64,000 nucleotides of DNA, from contig NZ_VNHX01000020.1 in assembly GCF_008124885.1 (NCBI RefSeq), forward strand, positions 25,922 through 89,921, in the 5' to 3' direction. Within the stretch, counting starts at the first letter, position 1. Every line of letters begins with the position of its first letter. The notes beneath the pieces were generated by a model. The model saw nothing but the letters and a program-made list of their open reading frames with translations, searched no databases and had not been told where the DNA came from. This document shows, one piece after another, positions 1 through 8,584 of the stretch. Source of the stretch: Sphingobacterium allocomposti. Its GTDB lineage: Bacteria; Bacteroidota; Bacteroidia; Sphingobacteriales; Sphingobacteriaceae. The translations under genes were made by a program, and so were the position numbers.

Positions 1-287
1 TAAAAGGTCAGCTTCATCAGGGTTAAGCCCTGTACGCTTTTAAAATCAATATTTTTTACGCCACTCACAAATAGGAGTACCTTTTGGAACTCGTTTGCCA
101 TAAACCCATCCATATAGGCAGGCGACAATCCGCCGTAAGGCATAGCGACGTACATCGCAGGCAATTCCACTTCGGGAAATATATCTACGTTTATTTTTTT
201 TACGGTATTGTAGGAAAAGAAAGCTATCGCAAGTACGACAACCATAATCGCAATGGGCTTTCTTAACGCAAATCTTATCATGTTCAT
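1..287 (-). CDS. RND efflux transporter, N-terminal part (cut by window edge)
   Basis: The visible 95 residues are the N-terminus of an inner-membrane RND (AcrB/CzcA-type) pump. A basic start (RFALRKPIAI) leads into the first membrane helix, followed by NVDIFPEVELP and a porter-domain start (MPYGGLSPAYM). Such pumps use the proton gradient to expel drugs or metals through a TolC channel. It begins 10 nt after the TolC-like gene, so the two form one minus-strand operon. ATG at 287 and the in-frame ATG at 281 are both possible starts. Substrate class cannot be told from this fragment. Confidence 0.85.
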   Translation of the reverse strand, partial: MNMIRFALRKPIAIMVVVLAIAFFSYNTVKKINVDIFPEVELPAMYVAMPYGGLSPAYMDGFMANEFQKVLLFVSGVKNIDFKSVQGLTLMKLTF

Positions 288-297
288 ATACGATTAA

Positions 298-1683
298 TTA
301 AAGGTTGTTAAACAAAAAGTCGAAATCGGCAGTAAGCTCCGCTTCGTAAGCCAGCAACACCCAGTAGTCACGGGAAGCCTCGATATGGGCGTTCTCCGCC
401 TGTTCGAGCAAGATGCGTATCTGCAACAGTTCGCTGAGCGTGATTAAACCGCTTTTGTACCTTGCCAGGTACATATTGTACGCATCCTGCGACTGCCGTA
501 CGGCAAGCCTTGTTTTCTGGAGTTGTTCGTACTGCTGAATTATTTTTGCCTGCAAAGCGGATAAATCCGCCTGCATCGCCTGCTGGTACTGTGATTGCAA
601 TAATTTGGTGCTCTCGGCTTCTTTAAAAAGCTGCTCGCCTTTCATACGGTTGGTATGCAGGCTGGTCAAATTCCACGTAATGCCGATACCCGCCAAAAAA
701 TTATTGGTCGTATTATTAAAGCCGTCTTTCCACGCTCCCGATACCGTTCCGTTAGGGCTGATGCCCGTACCCCGATAAGCATAACCGCCCAACAGGTTGA
801 TAGAGGGCAAAGAAGACCTTTTTTGTGCTTCTCCGCTCAACGTGTAATACTCCGATTGCTTATGCAAAGCATCTAAAATGGGATGCGTGGGATTATTGGT
901 ATTGACCTTGTTTAAGTCATTTTCTGCGGGATTGCCAAAGCGGTTTGTAGATGCGGTATAATTAACGGTATCATTGCCGTACAATTCCAATAATTTGATG
1001 TACGCGGCATTTTTAAAACCAAACCATTTGTCGCGTTCGCCCATTGCCTGCACATACGATGATGCGGCGAGCAGGCTGTCTGCCGAAGGTCGTAAACCGG
1101 AAGCGGACAAGCCCGACGTTATTTTACGAATATCGTCCAGGCGTTCTGCGTTCTTCTCCGTCCATTGCAGTTTAGCATCGTTGTATAACAGACCAATGTA
1201 CCTTTCGGATAATGTCTTTTTCAGGTTGAGTAAATAAGCATCTTTATCGCTGACCGACTTATCGTACAATGCACCCGCGGCCTCGTTCTGCTTGCGGAGC
1301 TTCCCGAAAGAAAATACTTCCCATTGCAGGATGGCGGAGCCAAAGGTATTGGCAGCTGTATAACTACCGTCCAGTGGTACTGCCGAACCGCTTACATTGA
1401 AAAAGCCTGCCTGCGGAAAAAACGCTCCTGCGCTTCCCTCGTAAGTTCCGTAGGTATTCTGTGCCTGTGCGATTACCTGTGGGAGCATATTGCCCTTGAC
1501 CGCCCGTTGGTTGAATTTTGCGGCATCAATCGCCGATGTTTTTGCGCCAACGCCCGGATAGTTTTCTTCGACTTTAGGCCACAGGCTGCCTAAAGTATGT
1601 TCCTTTTGTTGCTGTGCATATAGTGGAAGCGTAGCAACAATGGCTAACCACAATAATGCGGTTGCCATAATATATTTTATCAT
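298..1683 (-). CDS. TolC family outer-membrane efflux protein
   Basis: The 461-residue protein has a signal peptide (LLWLAIVATLPLYAQQ) and two related halves rich in long helices, with the typical heptad pattern near the C-terminus (YLARYKSGLITLSELLQ). TolC-type proteins form trimeric outer-membrane/periplasmic channels for RND pumps and type I exporters. The length is usual for Bacteroidota members of PF02321. It lies directly upstream of the RND gene. No membrane-fusion protein is visible in the window; it may sit beyond the left edge. Confidence 0.9.
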   Translation of the reverse strand: MIKYIMATALLWLAIVATLPLYAQQQKEHTLGSLWPKVEENYPGVGAKTSAIDAAKFNQRAVKGNMLPQVIAQAQNTYGTYEGSAGAFFPQAGFFNVSGSAVPLDGSYTAANTFGSAILQWEVFSFGKLRKQNEAAGALYDKSVSDKDAYLLNLKKTLSERYIGLLYNDAKLQWTEKNAERLDDIRKITSGLSASGLRPSADSLLAASSYVQAMGERDKWFGFKNAAYIKLLELYGNDTVNYTASTNRFGNPAENDLNKVNTNNPTHPILDALHKQSEYYTLSGEAQKRSSLPSINLLGGYAYRGTGISPNGTVSGAWKDGFNNTTNNFLAGIGITWNLTSLHTNRMKGEQLFKEAESTKLLQSQYQQAMQADLSALQAKIIQQYEQLQKTRLAVRQSQDAYNMYLARYKSGLITLSELLQIRILLEQAENAHIEASRDYWVLLAYEAELTADFDFLFNNL

Positions 1684-1795
1684 ATTACTCTACAAATTTT
1701 GGACAGGTCGCAAGCGGCGACCTTAGATTATTTTAAAATGAAATCAATAGAAATTCGTCCCGTTGAACAGGTGCGGTCAACAGGGAAAAAGGGAA

Positions 1796-2218
1796 TTAGC
1801 AGGCGTAATGAATGATAAGTTTCCGGTATTCGAGAAAGATGGGAATAGAACTCCGGATTTTCCCGCTACCACTGTAAAGCGGGTGTTTGCTTTCTTTGCT
1901 TACAGGGCGTAAGCCGAATAAAAATAGAAATGCCGCCGCGAAGATAACGGCAGGCAGTAAATCGTTCGCACTGAAAGAAACCTTTTGAACGATTTGTGTA
2001 TCTGAAGCATCAAACTGCGCACATTTTTCAATTGTGTGTGTCGAAAAATTTTTGTTTCCTTTTGGTACGCCCCGCTCTGTTTTCGAGGGAATACCAGCTA
2101 AGTTTTTGATGCTTGTTTTGATCGCACAGGACGAAAGTAATACCAAAAGCATTGCAGCGAACACTAAAAAGCTTCGCTTACAATATTCTAAAATATTTGG
2201 CATAGTCCTGTTCATCAA
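1796..2218 (-). CDS. Small putative lipoprotein, function unknown
   Basis: This 140-residue protein begins with a hydrophobic segment ending in a lipobox-like LLSSC, so it is probably exported and lipidated. A second hydrophobic stretch (LLPAVIFAAAFLFLFGL) may anchor the C-terminal part. No enzymatic motif was recognised. It is in the same direction as the TolC/RND genes, 112 bp upstream of TolC, and may belong to that efflux unit. Alternative starts exist at 2215 and 2203. The assignment as a real gene rests on the coherent signal sequence and position. Confidence 0.55.
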   Translation of the reverse strand: MMNRTMPNILEYCKRSFLVFAAMLLVLLSSCAIKTSIKNLAGIPSKTERGVPKGNKNFSTHTIEKCAQFDASDTQIVQKVSFSANDLLPAVIFAAAFLFLFGLRPVSKESKHPLYSGSGKIRSSIPIFLEYRKLIIHYAC

Positions 2219-2335
2219 TTTACAAAAGTAGTGTTATTTGCGTAAGTGGACAAGTAGCAAAATTGAATTTATCGCATTTTAACACTATTTTCTTTTACAG
2301 AATTTGGTTCCTGATCGTGTTCATATCATTTAAAG

Positions 2336-2366
2336 TTACAGGAACAATAGTATATTGTTCCTGTAA
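2336..2366 (-). terminator. Perfect 14-bp inverted repeat after the hydrolase gene
   Basis: TTACAGGAACAATA and its exact complement flank a 3-nt loop (GTA). The element starts 9 bp past the stop of the isochorismatase-like gene. The position suits a transcript-end hairpin, but the following minus-strand sequence has only a weak T-tract, so a protein-binding palindrome is possible too. Confidence 0.55.
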
Positions 2367-2374
2367 TTCACTCT

Positions 2375-2923
2375 TTAAGCGTTGATAAATTCGTCAGCGG
2401 TTTTAACCGTTGCGTAGAAGAACGTCAGTGCTGCAATAAATGCGGTGTGCACATCTGCGGCTTTTACAACTTTACCGTCCAATTCCTGGTCTTTAGAAGC
2501 ACAGGCATCACTGATGACCGTACAGTCAAATCCAAAATCTTTAGCGGCTCTTGTGGTAGCATCGACACACATATGGGACATCATACCTGTCACAACTACT
2601 TCGGTCACATCATTTGCTTTCAGATATTCCAACAGATCTGTTTCCCTGAAACTGTTCGGATAGAATTTTTGGATAAGTTTTTCTCCCTCCAATGGTTTTA
2701 CGTTCTCATGGATTTCCGCTCCCTGTGTTCCCGGATGGAAGAAAGGAATATTACCATCAACGGCAAAATGCTGGATATGTGCTATGGGAAGATTGTTCGC
2801 TCTAAAGTGGTCTATCACTTTTCTTGCTTTCAGGCTTGCTTCTTCGGCTCCCACGAGTTCCCAAGCCCCATTCTCAAAATAATCGTTCTGGATATCAATA
2901 ACCAGTAATGCTTTTTTACTCAT
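2375..2923 (-). CDS. Cysteine hydrolase of the isochorismatase family
   Basis: The 182-residue protein has the isochorismatase-like fold signature: the catalytic Asp in LLVIDIQNDYF (D10), a Lys in QKFYPNSF (K86), and the nucleophile Cys in MMSHMCVDATTRAA (C119). These enzymes hydrolyse amides or vinyl ethers; nicotinamidase and related hydrolases are in the family, but the substrate cannot be read from sequence. It is transcribed away from the neighbouring AraC regulator. Its promoter carries the same operator as the luciferase-like gene on the other side of the regulator, which suggests a shared inducer or pathway. Confidence 0.85.
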   Translation of the reverse strand: MSKKALLVIDIQNDYFENGAWELVGAEEASLKARKVIDHFRANNLPIAHIQHFAVDGNIPFFHPGTQGAEIHENVKPLEGEKLIQKFYPNSFRETDLLEYLKANDVTEVVVTGMMSHMCVDATTRAAKDFGFDCTVISDACASKDQELDGKVVKAADVHTAFIAALTFFYATVKTADEFINA

Positions 2924-2963
2924 CGTTTTAAAATTTAATAATTTATACGCTCTTTAATAAAAA

Positions 2964-3031
2964 CAAAGTTCGGCTAATAGCAGTGGGGATATGCTACCAA
3001 AAGATTGGATATAACTACCATTTTGATAAAT
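2964..3031 (-). promoter_or_regulatory. AraC-type operator and promoter of the hydrolase gene
   Basis: Read toward the gene, ATTTATCAAAATGGTAG (3031-3015) is followed by TTTTGGTA and then a TTTG -7 core 64 nt from the start of the motif (2967-2964). The same words with the same spacing occur before the luciferase-like gene at 4018-4085. The gene between the two sites encodes an AraC regulator, its likely reader. Confidence 0.7.
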
Positions 3032-3061
3032 AGAACGCAGGATTATTATTTTTATCAGCTA

Positions 3062-3952
3062 CTATTGGGAATAAAGCTGATGCTCACTGTCTGACAGGAA
3101 CTTACTTGTCGTCATTCCCGTTTGACTTTTAAAAAAACGCATCAGGTGATTGGGTTCAGAAAAATTGAGTTTATAGGCAATTTCGCTGACGGTTAATTTG
3201 GAATGGATAAGATAGTTCTTTATTTCCAGTAACAACCGTTGCTTTAATAGATGCGTGGCTGTTACATTAAACTGTTCTTTGACGGCGGTATTTAATGAAA
3301 TTCGACTGATGCCGAGCATTTCGGCATAATCGCCGACCCGTTGTTTGTCCTTAATATGTACTTCGATCAATTGTTTGAATTGAAAAGCATAATGATTGTT
3401 TTCCTTTTCCAGATCGAGGTGGTTTCTCGTTGCATACTCTCTATTGAGTTTCTGAAGAATATAGTACAAAAGTGAACGTATGATGTGAACGCTATCTGCT
3501 TTGGTATGGGTAAGTTCATTTTTTATTTCGGTGAGAAATGTACAATAATTTTGTATCAGCGGTTTATCGACCATCATATTTACCGGAAAATGAAGTTGAT
3601 AGAAATACAGTAGTTTATAGGTGAAAAGTTTGTCGGCAAAAAATTCATTGAGAAAATCCTCTTGGAAAAGAAGTATGGTAAAATCCTGTTCCTTATTTTC
3701 TTCAAAATGCCACTGCCTTTTCTGAGAGGGAGAAATAAAAACAATACTGTTATCCGCCAATTCAATCTGTTGGTGGTTCAATATAAGCTGGCCATTGCCT
3801 TTTTTGAAGAACACCACTTCAAAAAAATCGGTATTGAACGGTACTTTTTTAAGGTACGTTCCGTCTGCACTTTCCAAATGGACAACATTCAGGAGAAAAT
3901 CTACACCGCAGTCCGTTTTATGAAATTTATAAGTCTCCATCCTAATCAACAC
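3062..3952 (-). CDS. AraC family transcriptional regulator
   Basis: The 296-residue protein has an N-terminal cupin-like sensor region and, from about residue 195, the two helix-turn-helix units of the AraC family (VGDYAEMLGISRISLN, then LTVSEIAYKLNFSEPNHLMRFFK). It sits between a hydrolase gene and a divergently transcribed oxidoreductase gene, each with a copy of the same bipartite motif upstream. It is therefore the probable activator of both. The start may be the internal ATG at 3940 (METYKFHK), which looks more usual than MLIRMET. Confidence 0.88.
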   Translation of the reverse strand: MLIRMETYKFHKTDCGVDFLLNVVHLESADGTYLKKVPFNTDFFEVVFFKKGNGQLILNHQQIELADNSIVFISPSQKRQWHFEENKEQDFTILLFQEDFLNEFFADKLFTYKLLYFYQLHFPVNMMVDKPLIQNYCTFLTEIKNELTHTKADSVHIIRSLLYYILQKLNREYATRNHLDLEKENNHYAFQFKQLIEVHIKDKQRVGDYAEMLGISRISLNTAVKEQFNVTATHLLKQRLLLEIKNYLIHSKLTVSEIAYKLNFSEPNHLMRFFKSQTGMTTSKFLSDSEHQLYSQ

Positions 3953-4017
3953 GCTAATGATCCATAGTCTGCAATTTACAAAATTCAGATTAAATGGTAT
4001 CGCAATTATTGAGGTTT

Positions 4018-4085
4018 ATTTATCAAAATGGTAGGATAAGGGGTTGGTTTGGTATCCTTTTCCGCTTCGATTACAGATACCTTTG
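4018..4085 (+). promoter_or_regulatory. AraC-type operator and promoter of the LLM oxidoreductase
   Basis: ATTTATCAAAATGGTAG (4018-4034) and TTTGGTA (4048-4054) precede a Bacteroidota -7 box TACCTTTG (4078-4085). The motif start to the TTTG core is 64 nt, exactly as in the copy upstream of the hydrolase gene. The start codon at 4121 lies 35 nt beyond the -7 box. Confidence 0.7.
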
Positions 4086-4120
4086 TACTTTAAATTACGT
4101 ATAAAATCAAAGGATATAAA

Positions 4121-5257
4121 ATGACCGAAAATAAAAAAGAACAGCGGAACAATTTCAAAACGGTATCAAAACAAGGGAATGCCCCCGTGCCACTTTCCAT
4201 ATTGGATTGGGCAACGACGGGCAAGGGATTTTCCCCGATCGAGGGTATAGACAAAAGTATTGAACTGGCGAAACTTGCTGATAGCCGTGGGTTTGCCCGC
4301 TATTGGGTTGCTGAACACCATTCCATGCCTGCTGTTTCCACATCGTCTCCGGCAGTCATGCTTGCCCGTCTGATCGGCGAAACAAAACACATCCGATTGG
4401 GAGCTGGGGGAATGATGCTCCCTAATTTTCCTCCATTGATAATTGCCGAACAGTTTGGCATGCTCGAAGCAATGGCTCCGGGCCGGATAGATCTCGGAAT
4501 TGGGCGTGCTCCGGGAACGGACGGGTTTACGGCAACGGCCATTCGTGGCACACGTAATATCGGAGCCGAAAATTATACAGAACAACTCGAAGAATTGTTC
4601 CATTTTCTTGATAATGACTTTCCTGAAGACCATCCGTATAAGGATAAGGTTTGGGCTGTACCCGGCCCTGGACAGGATATGGAAAACGGTATTGAACGTT
4701 CTATGGGAAAACCTGTTACATGGCTATTGGGTTCTTCGGGCTATTCGGCACGTTTAGCCGGAAAACTTGGGCGTCCTTATGCTTTTGCTGCACAACTTTC
4801 ACCGGAAAACCTTGAAAGGGCATTTGCCATTTATAAGGAAAATTTTCAACCGTCGGAAGTACTCGAAAAGCCCTATACCTTAGCCTGTTTTGCCGTATTT
4901 GCGGCGGACACGGAAGAAGAAGCCCTAACGGAAACTGAAAGCTACGCGCATAGCATGATGCGGATGATGAAACGTCAGTCGTATGTAATGCCGTCTCCTG
5001 CGGAACTGGCAACTTACCCATACACGCCACAGGAAAAATATATGATGGAAAGCTGGCGGTCAAAAATGATCCATGGTACGGGAGAAATGGTTGCAGGTGG
5101 CCTGAATAAGGTGCAGCAAATATCGGGAGCAGATGAGCTGATGGTCGTAAACTTAGGACATTCGCCTGAAAAAATGGTACATTCGGCAGAACTTATTGCC
5201 GATGCGTTTCAGTGCCGGAACTTTAAGTTTCCCGAAAGTTCGGGTTTTTATGATTAA
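4121..5257 (+). CDS. LLM class (luciferase-like) flavin-dependent oxidoreductase
   Basis: The 378-residue protein matches the bacterial luciferase-like TIM-barrel family. It shows the early SILDWA strand, the YWVAEHHSMP segment, and the flavin/phosphate-binding stretch MAPGRIDLGIGRAPG. Such enzymes use reduced FMN or F420 to oxidise small organic substrates. The sequence resembles the MsnO8-type subgroup, whose substrates are mostly unknown. It is divergent from the AraC gene and ends at a strong hairpin. The pairing with an isochorismatase-like hydrolase under a common operator suggests a two-step conversion of one compound, but that is inference. Confidence 0.88.
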   Translation: MTENKKEQRNNFKTVSKQGNAPVPLSILDWATTGKGFSPIEGIDKSIELAKLADSRGFARYWVAEHHSMPAVSTSSPAVMLARLIGETKHIRLGAGGMMLPNFPPLIIAEQFGMLEAMAPGRIDLGIGRAPGTDGFTATAIRGTRNIGAENYTEQLEELFHFLDNDFPEDHPYKDKVWAVPGPGQDMENGIERSMGKPVTWLLGSSGYSARLAGKLGRPYAFAAQLSPENLERAFAIYKENFQPSEVLEKPYTLACFAVFAADTEEEALTETESYAHSMMRMMKRQSYVMPSPAELATYPYTPQEKYMMESWRSKMIHGTGEMVAGGLNKVQQISGADELMVVNLGHSPEKMVHSAELIADAFQCRNFKFPESSGFYD

Positions 5258-5281
5258 ATGCGGAAGTCCATCTCCGCATTT
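5256..5281 (+). terminator. Convergent terminator hairpin
   Basis: AAATGCGGA and TCCGCATTT form a 9-bp stem with an 8-nt loop, starting in the stop codon of the LLM gene and followed by an AT-rich tract. It lies between two convergent genes and could stop transcription from both sides. Confidence 0.75.
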
Positions 5282-5315
5282 ATTCTTTATATCACCTCTA
5301 AAATCGGAATAAATT

Positions 5316-6791
5316 CTATTTCACTAATTCATTGTTTTTTTCCGTCCATTCGTTGATGCCTCCCGAATAAATTTTGAGGTTTTGTATTCCGTTTCTTTTC
5401 AAAATGGAGTATGCCATCGCCGCACGCACTCCGCTTTGGCAATGCACAATAACCGGTTTGTCTTGATCGATTTTGGCTAAATTGTTTTCCAAAGAAGTCA
5501 AAACGATATTTTCCACGCCTTTGATATGTCCGACGTTATATTCGCTTTCGCTTCGCACATCTATGATTTGTGCGTCTTTTTTGTCTAAATGCTTCTTCAG
5601 TTCCCCGATATTAACGAGGTCTGACTTCTCCAATTCAATATTCATTTTCTCCAAGTCGGTTACAAAACCGTAGATATTATCCATTCCGATACGCATCAGC
5701 TTACGGGTCAGCTCCTCCGTGTGTAGTTCATTGGTTATCAAAACCAATTGTTGCTGGTAGTCAACCAATGATCCCATCCATGTAGAAAGCGAATTACTGT
5801 TTGCTATATGAATACTGTTTGGAACGTGACCTTTGGCAACCTCATCTTTGCTTCGGGTATCGATGATCAGAAGATTGTTGTCTATTGCTTTCTGAAATGC
5901 CGTCTGATTGAGTTTGGGGTGTACAGGAACCTGAATCAGTAACGGACGTTCAACCCGGTTGAGTTGTTTCATTACTGCAAAATATTTGGGCGGGGTCGGC
6001 TGTCCGTCTAAAATGTATTTTACAAATCCTTGTTCATCATTTTTCAACTGAAAAGCCCTACTATACTGCTTTTCTGCTTTTAATGTAGAATGCGGAATAG
6101 TGCTTAGGCTCTTACCACAAAACGAACCTGCTCCGTGTCCTCCCCATATTTCCAAATCATCGGGCAGTTCGGAAAACTTCTGAATGGAAGCATATAGCTG
6201 TCTTGCGCCAATCTCCCGCGAACCGATCTCTCCGGCGGCCTTTTCCAATAAATCAGGACGCCCCACATCGCCCACGAAAATAAAATCTCCCGTTATGGCT
6301 CTTTGCGGCGTAGCGGGAACTTTGGTATCTCTCACCAAAAAAGTGATGCTTTCGGGCGTGTGTCCGGGTGTGTGCATTACTTTCAGCTCTACCTGTCCGA
6401 TTGCAATTATGCTTCCGTCTTTCAGCCCTGTGTGGGAGAACTGATATTGCCATTCTGTTCCGCCCTCATCGGATAGCAACAGTTCAGCATTGGTAACGGC
6501 TGCCAATTCACGGGAACCACTTAAAAAGTCGGCGTGGATATGTGTTTCGGCGATTTTTGTAATTTTAAGGTGGTTGGTCTGGGCTATTTCCAAATAAACA
6601 TCCATATCCCTTTGCGGGTCGATGACAATGGCTTCTTTGGTATTCAAATCGCCTATGATGTAACTTGCCTGTGCAAGTGTTTCATCAAATACACGTTCAA
6701 AAAAATAGCTTTGTGCCCGTAAATTATTTCCCTGTGTGAATAACAGGGCAAAAAAGAATAGGGCAGTTGTTACGGTCACTTTGTTCAGCAT
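5316..6791 (-). CDS. Exported MBL-fold hydrolase with two rhodanese domains (persulfide dioxygenase-like)
   Basis: The 491-residue protein starts with a signal peptide (ALFFFALLFTQGNNLRAQ). A metallo-beta-lactamase domain of the ETHE1/persulfide dioxygenase type follows, with metal ligands in ETHIHADFLSGS, HTPGHTPES and GDFIFVGDVGRPDLL. Two rhodanese domains come next. The first (from about residue 300, LIIDTRSKDEVAKGH) lacks the catalytic Cys. The second has HCQSGVRAAMAYS and should be active. The likely role is oxidation or sulfur transfer from persulfides in the periplasm. A cytosolic paralogue lies at 9912-11321. Its promoter carries the Crp/Fnr-type motif shared by three genes here. Confidence 0.85.
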   Translation of the reverse strand: MLNKVTVTTALFFFALLFTQGNNLRAQSYFFERVFDETLAQASYIIGDLNTKEAIVIDPQRDMDVYLEIAQTNHLKITKIAETHIHADFLSGSRELAAVTNAELLLSDEGGTEWQYQFSHTGLKDGSIIAIGQVELKVMHTPGHTPESITFLVRDTKVPATPQRAITGDFIFVGDVGRPDLLEKAAGEIGSREIGARQLYASIQKFSELPDDLEIWGGHGAGSFCGKSLSTIPHSTLKAEKQYSRAFQLKNDEQGFVKYILDGQPTPPKYFAVMKQLNRVERPLLIQVPVHPKLNQTAFQKAIDNNLLIIDTRSKDEVAKGHVPNSIHIANSNSLSTWMGSLVDYQQQLVLITNELHTEELTRKLMRIGMDNIYGFVTDLEKMNIELEKSDLVNIGELKKHLDKKDAQIIDVRSESEYNVGHIKGVENIVLTSLENNLAKIDQDKPVIVHCQSGVRAAMAYSILKRNGIQNLKIYSGGINEWTEKNNELVK

Positions 6792-6820
6792 AGCTCCTCA
6801 TTTTAGAAATTCTTAATCTG

Positions 6821-6872
6821 CGAATTTAAACTATCTTTTCTCACCGTACTGTTACTTTTGTCACATAATGGA
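6821..6872 (-). promoter_or_regulatory. Crp/Fnr-type operator with -7 element, copy 1
   Basis: On the minus strand, ATGTGACAAAAGTAACAGTA is followed by AAATTCGCAG; the TTCG core lies exactly 40 nt from the G of GTGAC. The start codon of the exported MBL gene is 30 nt downstream of that core. Copies 2 and 3 show the same spacing. Confidence 0.75.
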
Positions 6873-6897
6873 AATGATTTAGGGTTATCCTCCTTTT

Positions 6898-6962
6898 TTA
6901 TGGTTTTTCGAGTTGGTAGGTCAAGTTCAGATAGAGGTTGTCTTCGTACATTTTTGTTGCGC
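6898..6962 (-). pseudogene. Possible C-terminal scrap of an outer-membrane beta-barrel protein
   Basis: A short open stretch ends in DNLYLNLTYQLEKP and a stop, which is the look of the last strand of a Bacteroidota beta-barrel porin. No upstream part of such a gene is present, and the region lies between the sulfur genes. It may be a leftover from a deletion. The segment is too short for a firm call. Confidence 0.3.
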
Positions 6963-7006
6963 TAAGTAAAGGGGGGTAATGTGTATAACCTATGCATAAC
7001 TGTTAT

Positions 7007-7507
7007 TTAGTGGGGAAGTTTCTCTCTTAATTTACCGTACACCCAAGTACCTGCAATCGCACTCAATAACGTAACTGCAATGACGGTTGCACCTGTCCCG
7101 ATCTGTGCGAACAACGGGCCGGGGCAAGCTCCGGTCATTGCCCAGCCCAGACCGAAAATCAGACCGCCGTAGATTTGTCCTTTGTTGAATGTTTTTGGAG
7201 CAATCTTAATGGGTTCGCCGTAGATGGTTTTGATATTGAATTTCTTTATCAGGAAAACGGAAATCATACCTGTCAAGACCGCACTCCCTATAATACCGTA
7301 CATATGGAACGATTGCAATCGGAACATTTCCTGTATGCGATACCAACTGACTACCTCCGATTTTACGAAGACGATACCAAACAGTATTCCGATGACCAGG
7401 TATTTCAGGTTGTGATACCATTTGTGTTCCAGACGGCTTTCGTTTACACACATCGCATCTAACTCACGAAGCTGTAAATCTTTTTCTGTATCTGAATTTT
7501 GTTGCAT
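7007..7507 (-). CDS. YeeE/YedE-like transporter half, DUF6691 type
   Basis: The 166-residue membrane protein has four hydrophobic segments and the sulfur-transport signature MTGACPGPLFAQIG near the C-terminus. In this family conserved cysteines pass thiosulfate through the inner membrane. It follows the other half (7520-8083) by 12 bp, so the two form one split transporter, a common arrangement. The predicted job is uptake of thiosulfate for the persulfide/rhodanese enzymes encoded around it. Confidence 0.82.
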   Translation of the reverse strand: MQQNSDTEKDLQLRELDAMCVNESRLEHKWYHNLKYLVIGILFGIVFVKSEVVSWYRIQEMFRLQSFHMYGIIGSAVLTGMISVFLIKKFNIKTIYGEPIKIAPKTFNKGQIYGGLIFGLGWAMTGACPGPLFAQIGTGATVIAVTLLSAIAGTWVYGKLREKLPH

Positions 7508-7519
7508 TTCTTGTTGGGG

Positions 7520-8083
7520 TTAAAGTGAAAGAATAATCGGTAAAATGAGGTTTGCCATAATGAAACCGCCAATCATAAAACAAGTGGTGGCAATCAGCGA
7601 GGGCAACTGTAAATTAGACAAACCCATAATGGCGTGTCCGCTTGTACAGCCTCCTGCATAGCGTGTGCCGAAGCCTACCAAAAAACCTCCGGCTACCATC
7701 AGGATAAAACCTTTCAGCGTAAATAAAGACTGCCAATTGATGATGTCTTCAGGGATTAGGTTGTTATAGCTGGTAATGCCGTAACCTGCCAATTCTTCTG
7801 CCAATTTCGGATTGATCTCAACAGGGTTGGGATTGGACAACAGGTTTATGGCGATGGCTCCGCCTAAAAATATACCAAATACAAAGAACAGGTTCCACGT
7901 TTCTTTTTTCCAATCGTACTTAAAGAACGGAATGTTGGCAGGTACACACGAGGCACATATATGCCGTAGTGAGGAACTGATACCGAATGATTTGTTACCG
8001 ATGATTAAAAGTATTGGTACGGTAAGCCCGACCAACGGGCCTGCAACGTACCAAGGCAACGGTTGTTTCAAAAATTCTAACAT
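7520..8083 (-). CDS. YeeE/YedE family thiosulfate transporter half
   Basis: The 187-residue protein has several membrane helices and the family signature RYAGGCTSGHAIMG, whose Cys and His are characteristic of PF04143. It also has Cys residues in an early loop (HICASCVPANIPFF). It is the first half of the split transporter and sits 8 bp after the thioredoxin gene. With the downstream DUF6691 half it should import thiosulfate or a related sulfur anion. Confidence 0.85.
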   Translation of the reverse strand: MLEFLKQPLPWYVAGPLVGLTVPILLIIGNKSFGISSSLRHICASCVPANIPFFKYDWKKETWNLFFVFGIFLGGAIAINLLSNPNPVEINPKLAEELAGYGITSYNNLIPEDIINWQSLFTLKGFILMVAGGFLVGFGTRYAGGCTSGHAIMGLSNLQLPSLIATTCFMIGGFIMANLILPIILSL

Positions 8084-8091
8084 TTATATTT

Positions 8092-8385
8092 TTATCTGTT
8101 TTCGTTAATTAGCCTTTCTAATTCATTTGCCGGAAAAACGCCCGATTGCCTCCAGCGTATTTCACCGTTTTTAAATATAATGAGCGTAGGTACACCACGT
8201 ACCTGAAAAGCAGCTGCTGCCTGTGGGTTCTTGTCCACATCAATTTTAATGATACTTGCATTATCGCCAATGCGCCCTTTTAATTCTTCGAGAATGGGCG
8301 ACATCATTTTGCAGGGTCCGCACCACTCGGCAAAGAAATCTACCAATACGGGCTTGTCGCTGTTAATTATTTCCTGAAACGTCAT
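8092..8385 (-). CDS. Thioredoxin
   Basis: This thioredoxin of 97 residues has the active site [14 protein letters not shown] and the cis-Pro loop [17 protein letters not shown] at 8385 (MTFQEII) is preferred because a decayed second copy at 12961-13264 starts with the same residues. That start overlaps the preceding gene by 23 nt, which indicates coupled translation. Within this operon it probably reduces protein or low-molecular persulfides and disulfides produced by the rhodanese enzymes. Confidence 0.9.
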   Translation of the reverse strand: MTFQEIINSDKPVLVDFFAEWCGPCKMMSPILEELKGRIGDNASIIKIDVDKNPQAAAAFQVRGVPTLIIFKNGEIRWRQSGVFPANELERLINENR

Positions 8386-8584
8386 ATTGCTTTTTGTCTT
8401 TTTTAAATGTTGATAATAGAAACCCACCCATTACGGCTCCATACAAGGTGCTGTTTACCGGGTTGGAAGTAATGGCGCAACTACCCGTGTTGCATCCGAT
8501 AAACTTCCAATATAAATAGCCTGCGACTGCACCGATTGTCATGCCTATCAGGGTGGACAGATGCTTTTTACCGAACTTCCTCAT
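8363..8584 (-). CDS. Small membrane protein, DUF6132-like
   Basis: The 73-residue protein has one or two membrane segments ([18 protein letters not shown] and [14 protein letters not shown]) with a Cys pair between them ([13 protein letters not shown]). The pattern recalls the DUF6132 family seen next to thioredoxin and rhodanese genes in Bacteroidota. ATG at 8584 (MRKFGKKH) is chosen over the longer reading. It overlaps both neighbours, so the three small genes are translated together. A thiol-handling role in the membrane is inference. Confidence 0.65.
   Translation of the reverse strand: MRKFGKKHLSTLIGMTIGAVAGYLYWKFIGCNTGSCAITSNPVNSTLYGAVMGGFLLSTFKKDKKQYDVSGNN

Noticed and set aside
8092..8427. 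Longer thioredoxin start at 8427
   Set aside because: The extra 14 residues lie in the preceding gene and are not thioredoxin-like; the decayed copy supports ATG at 8385.
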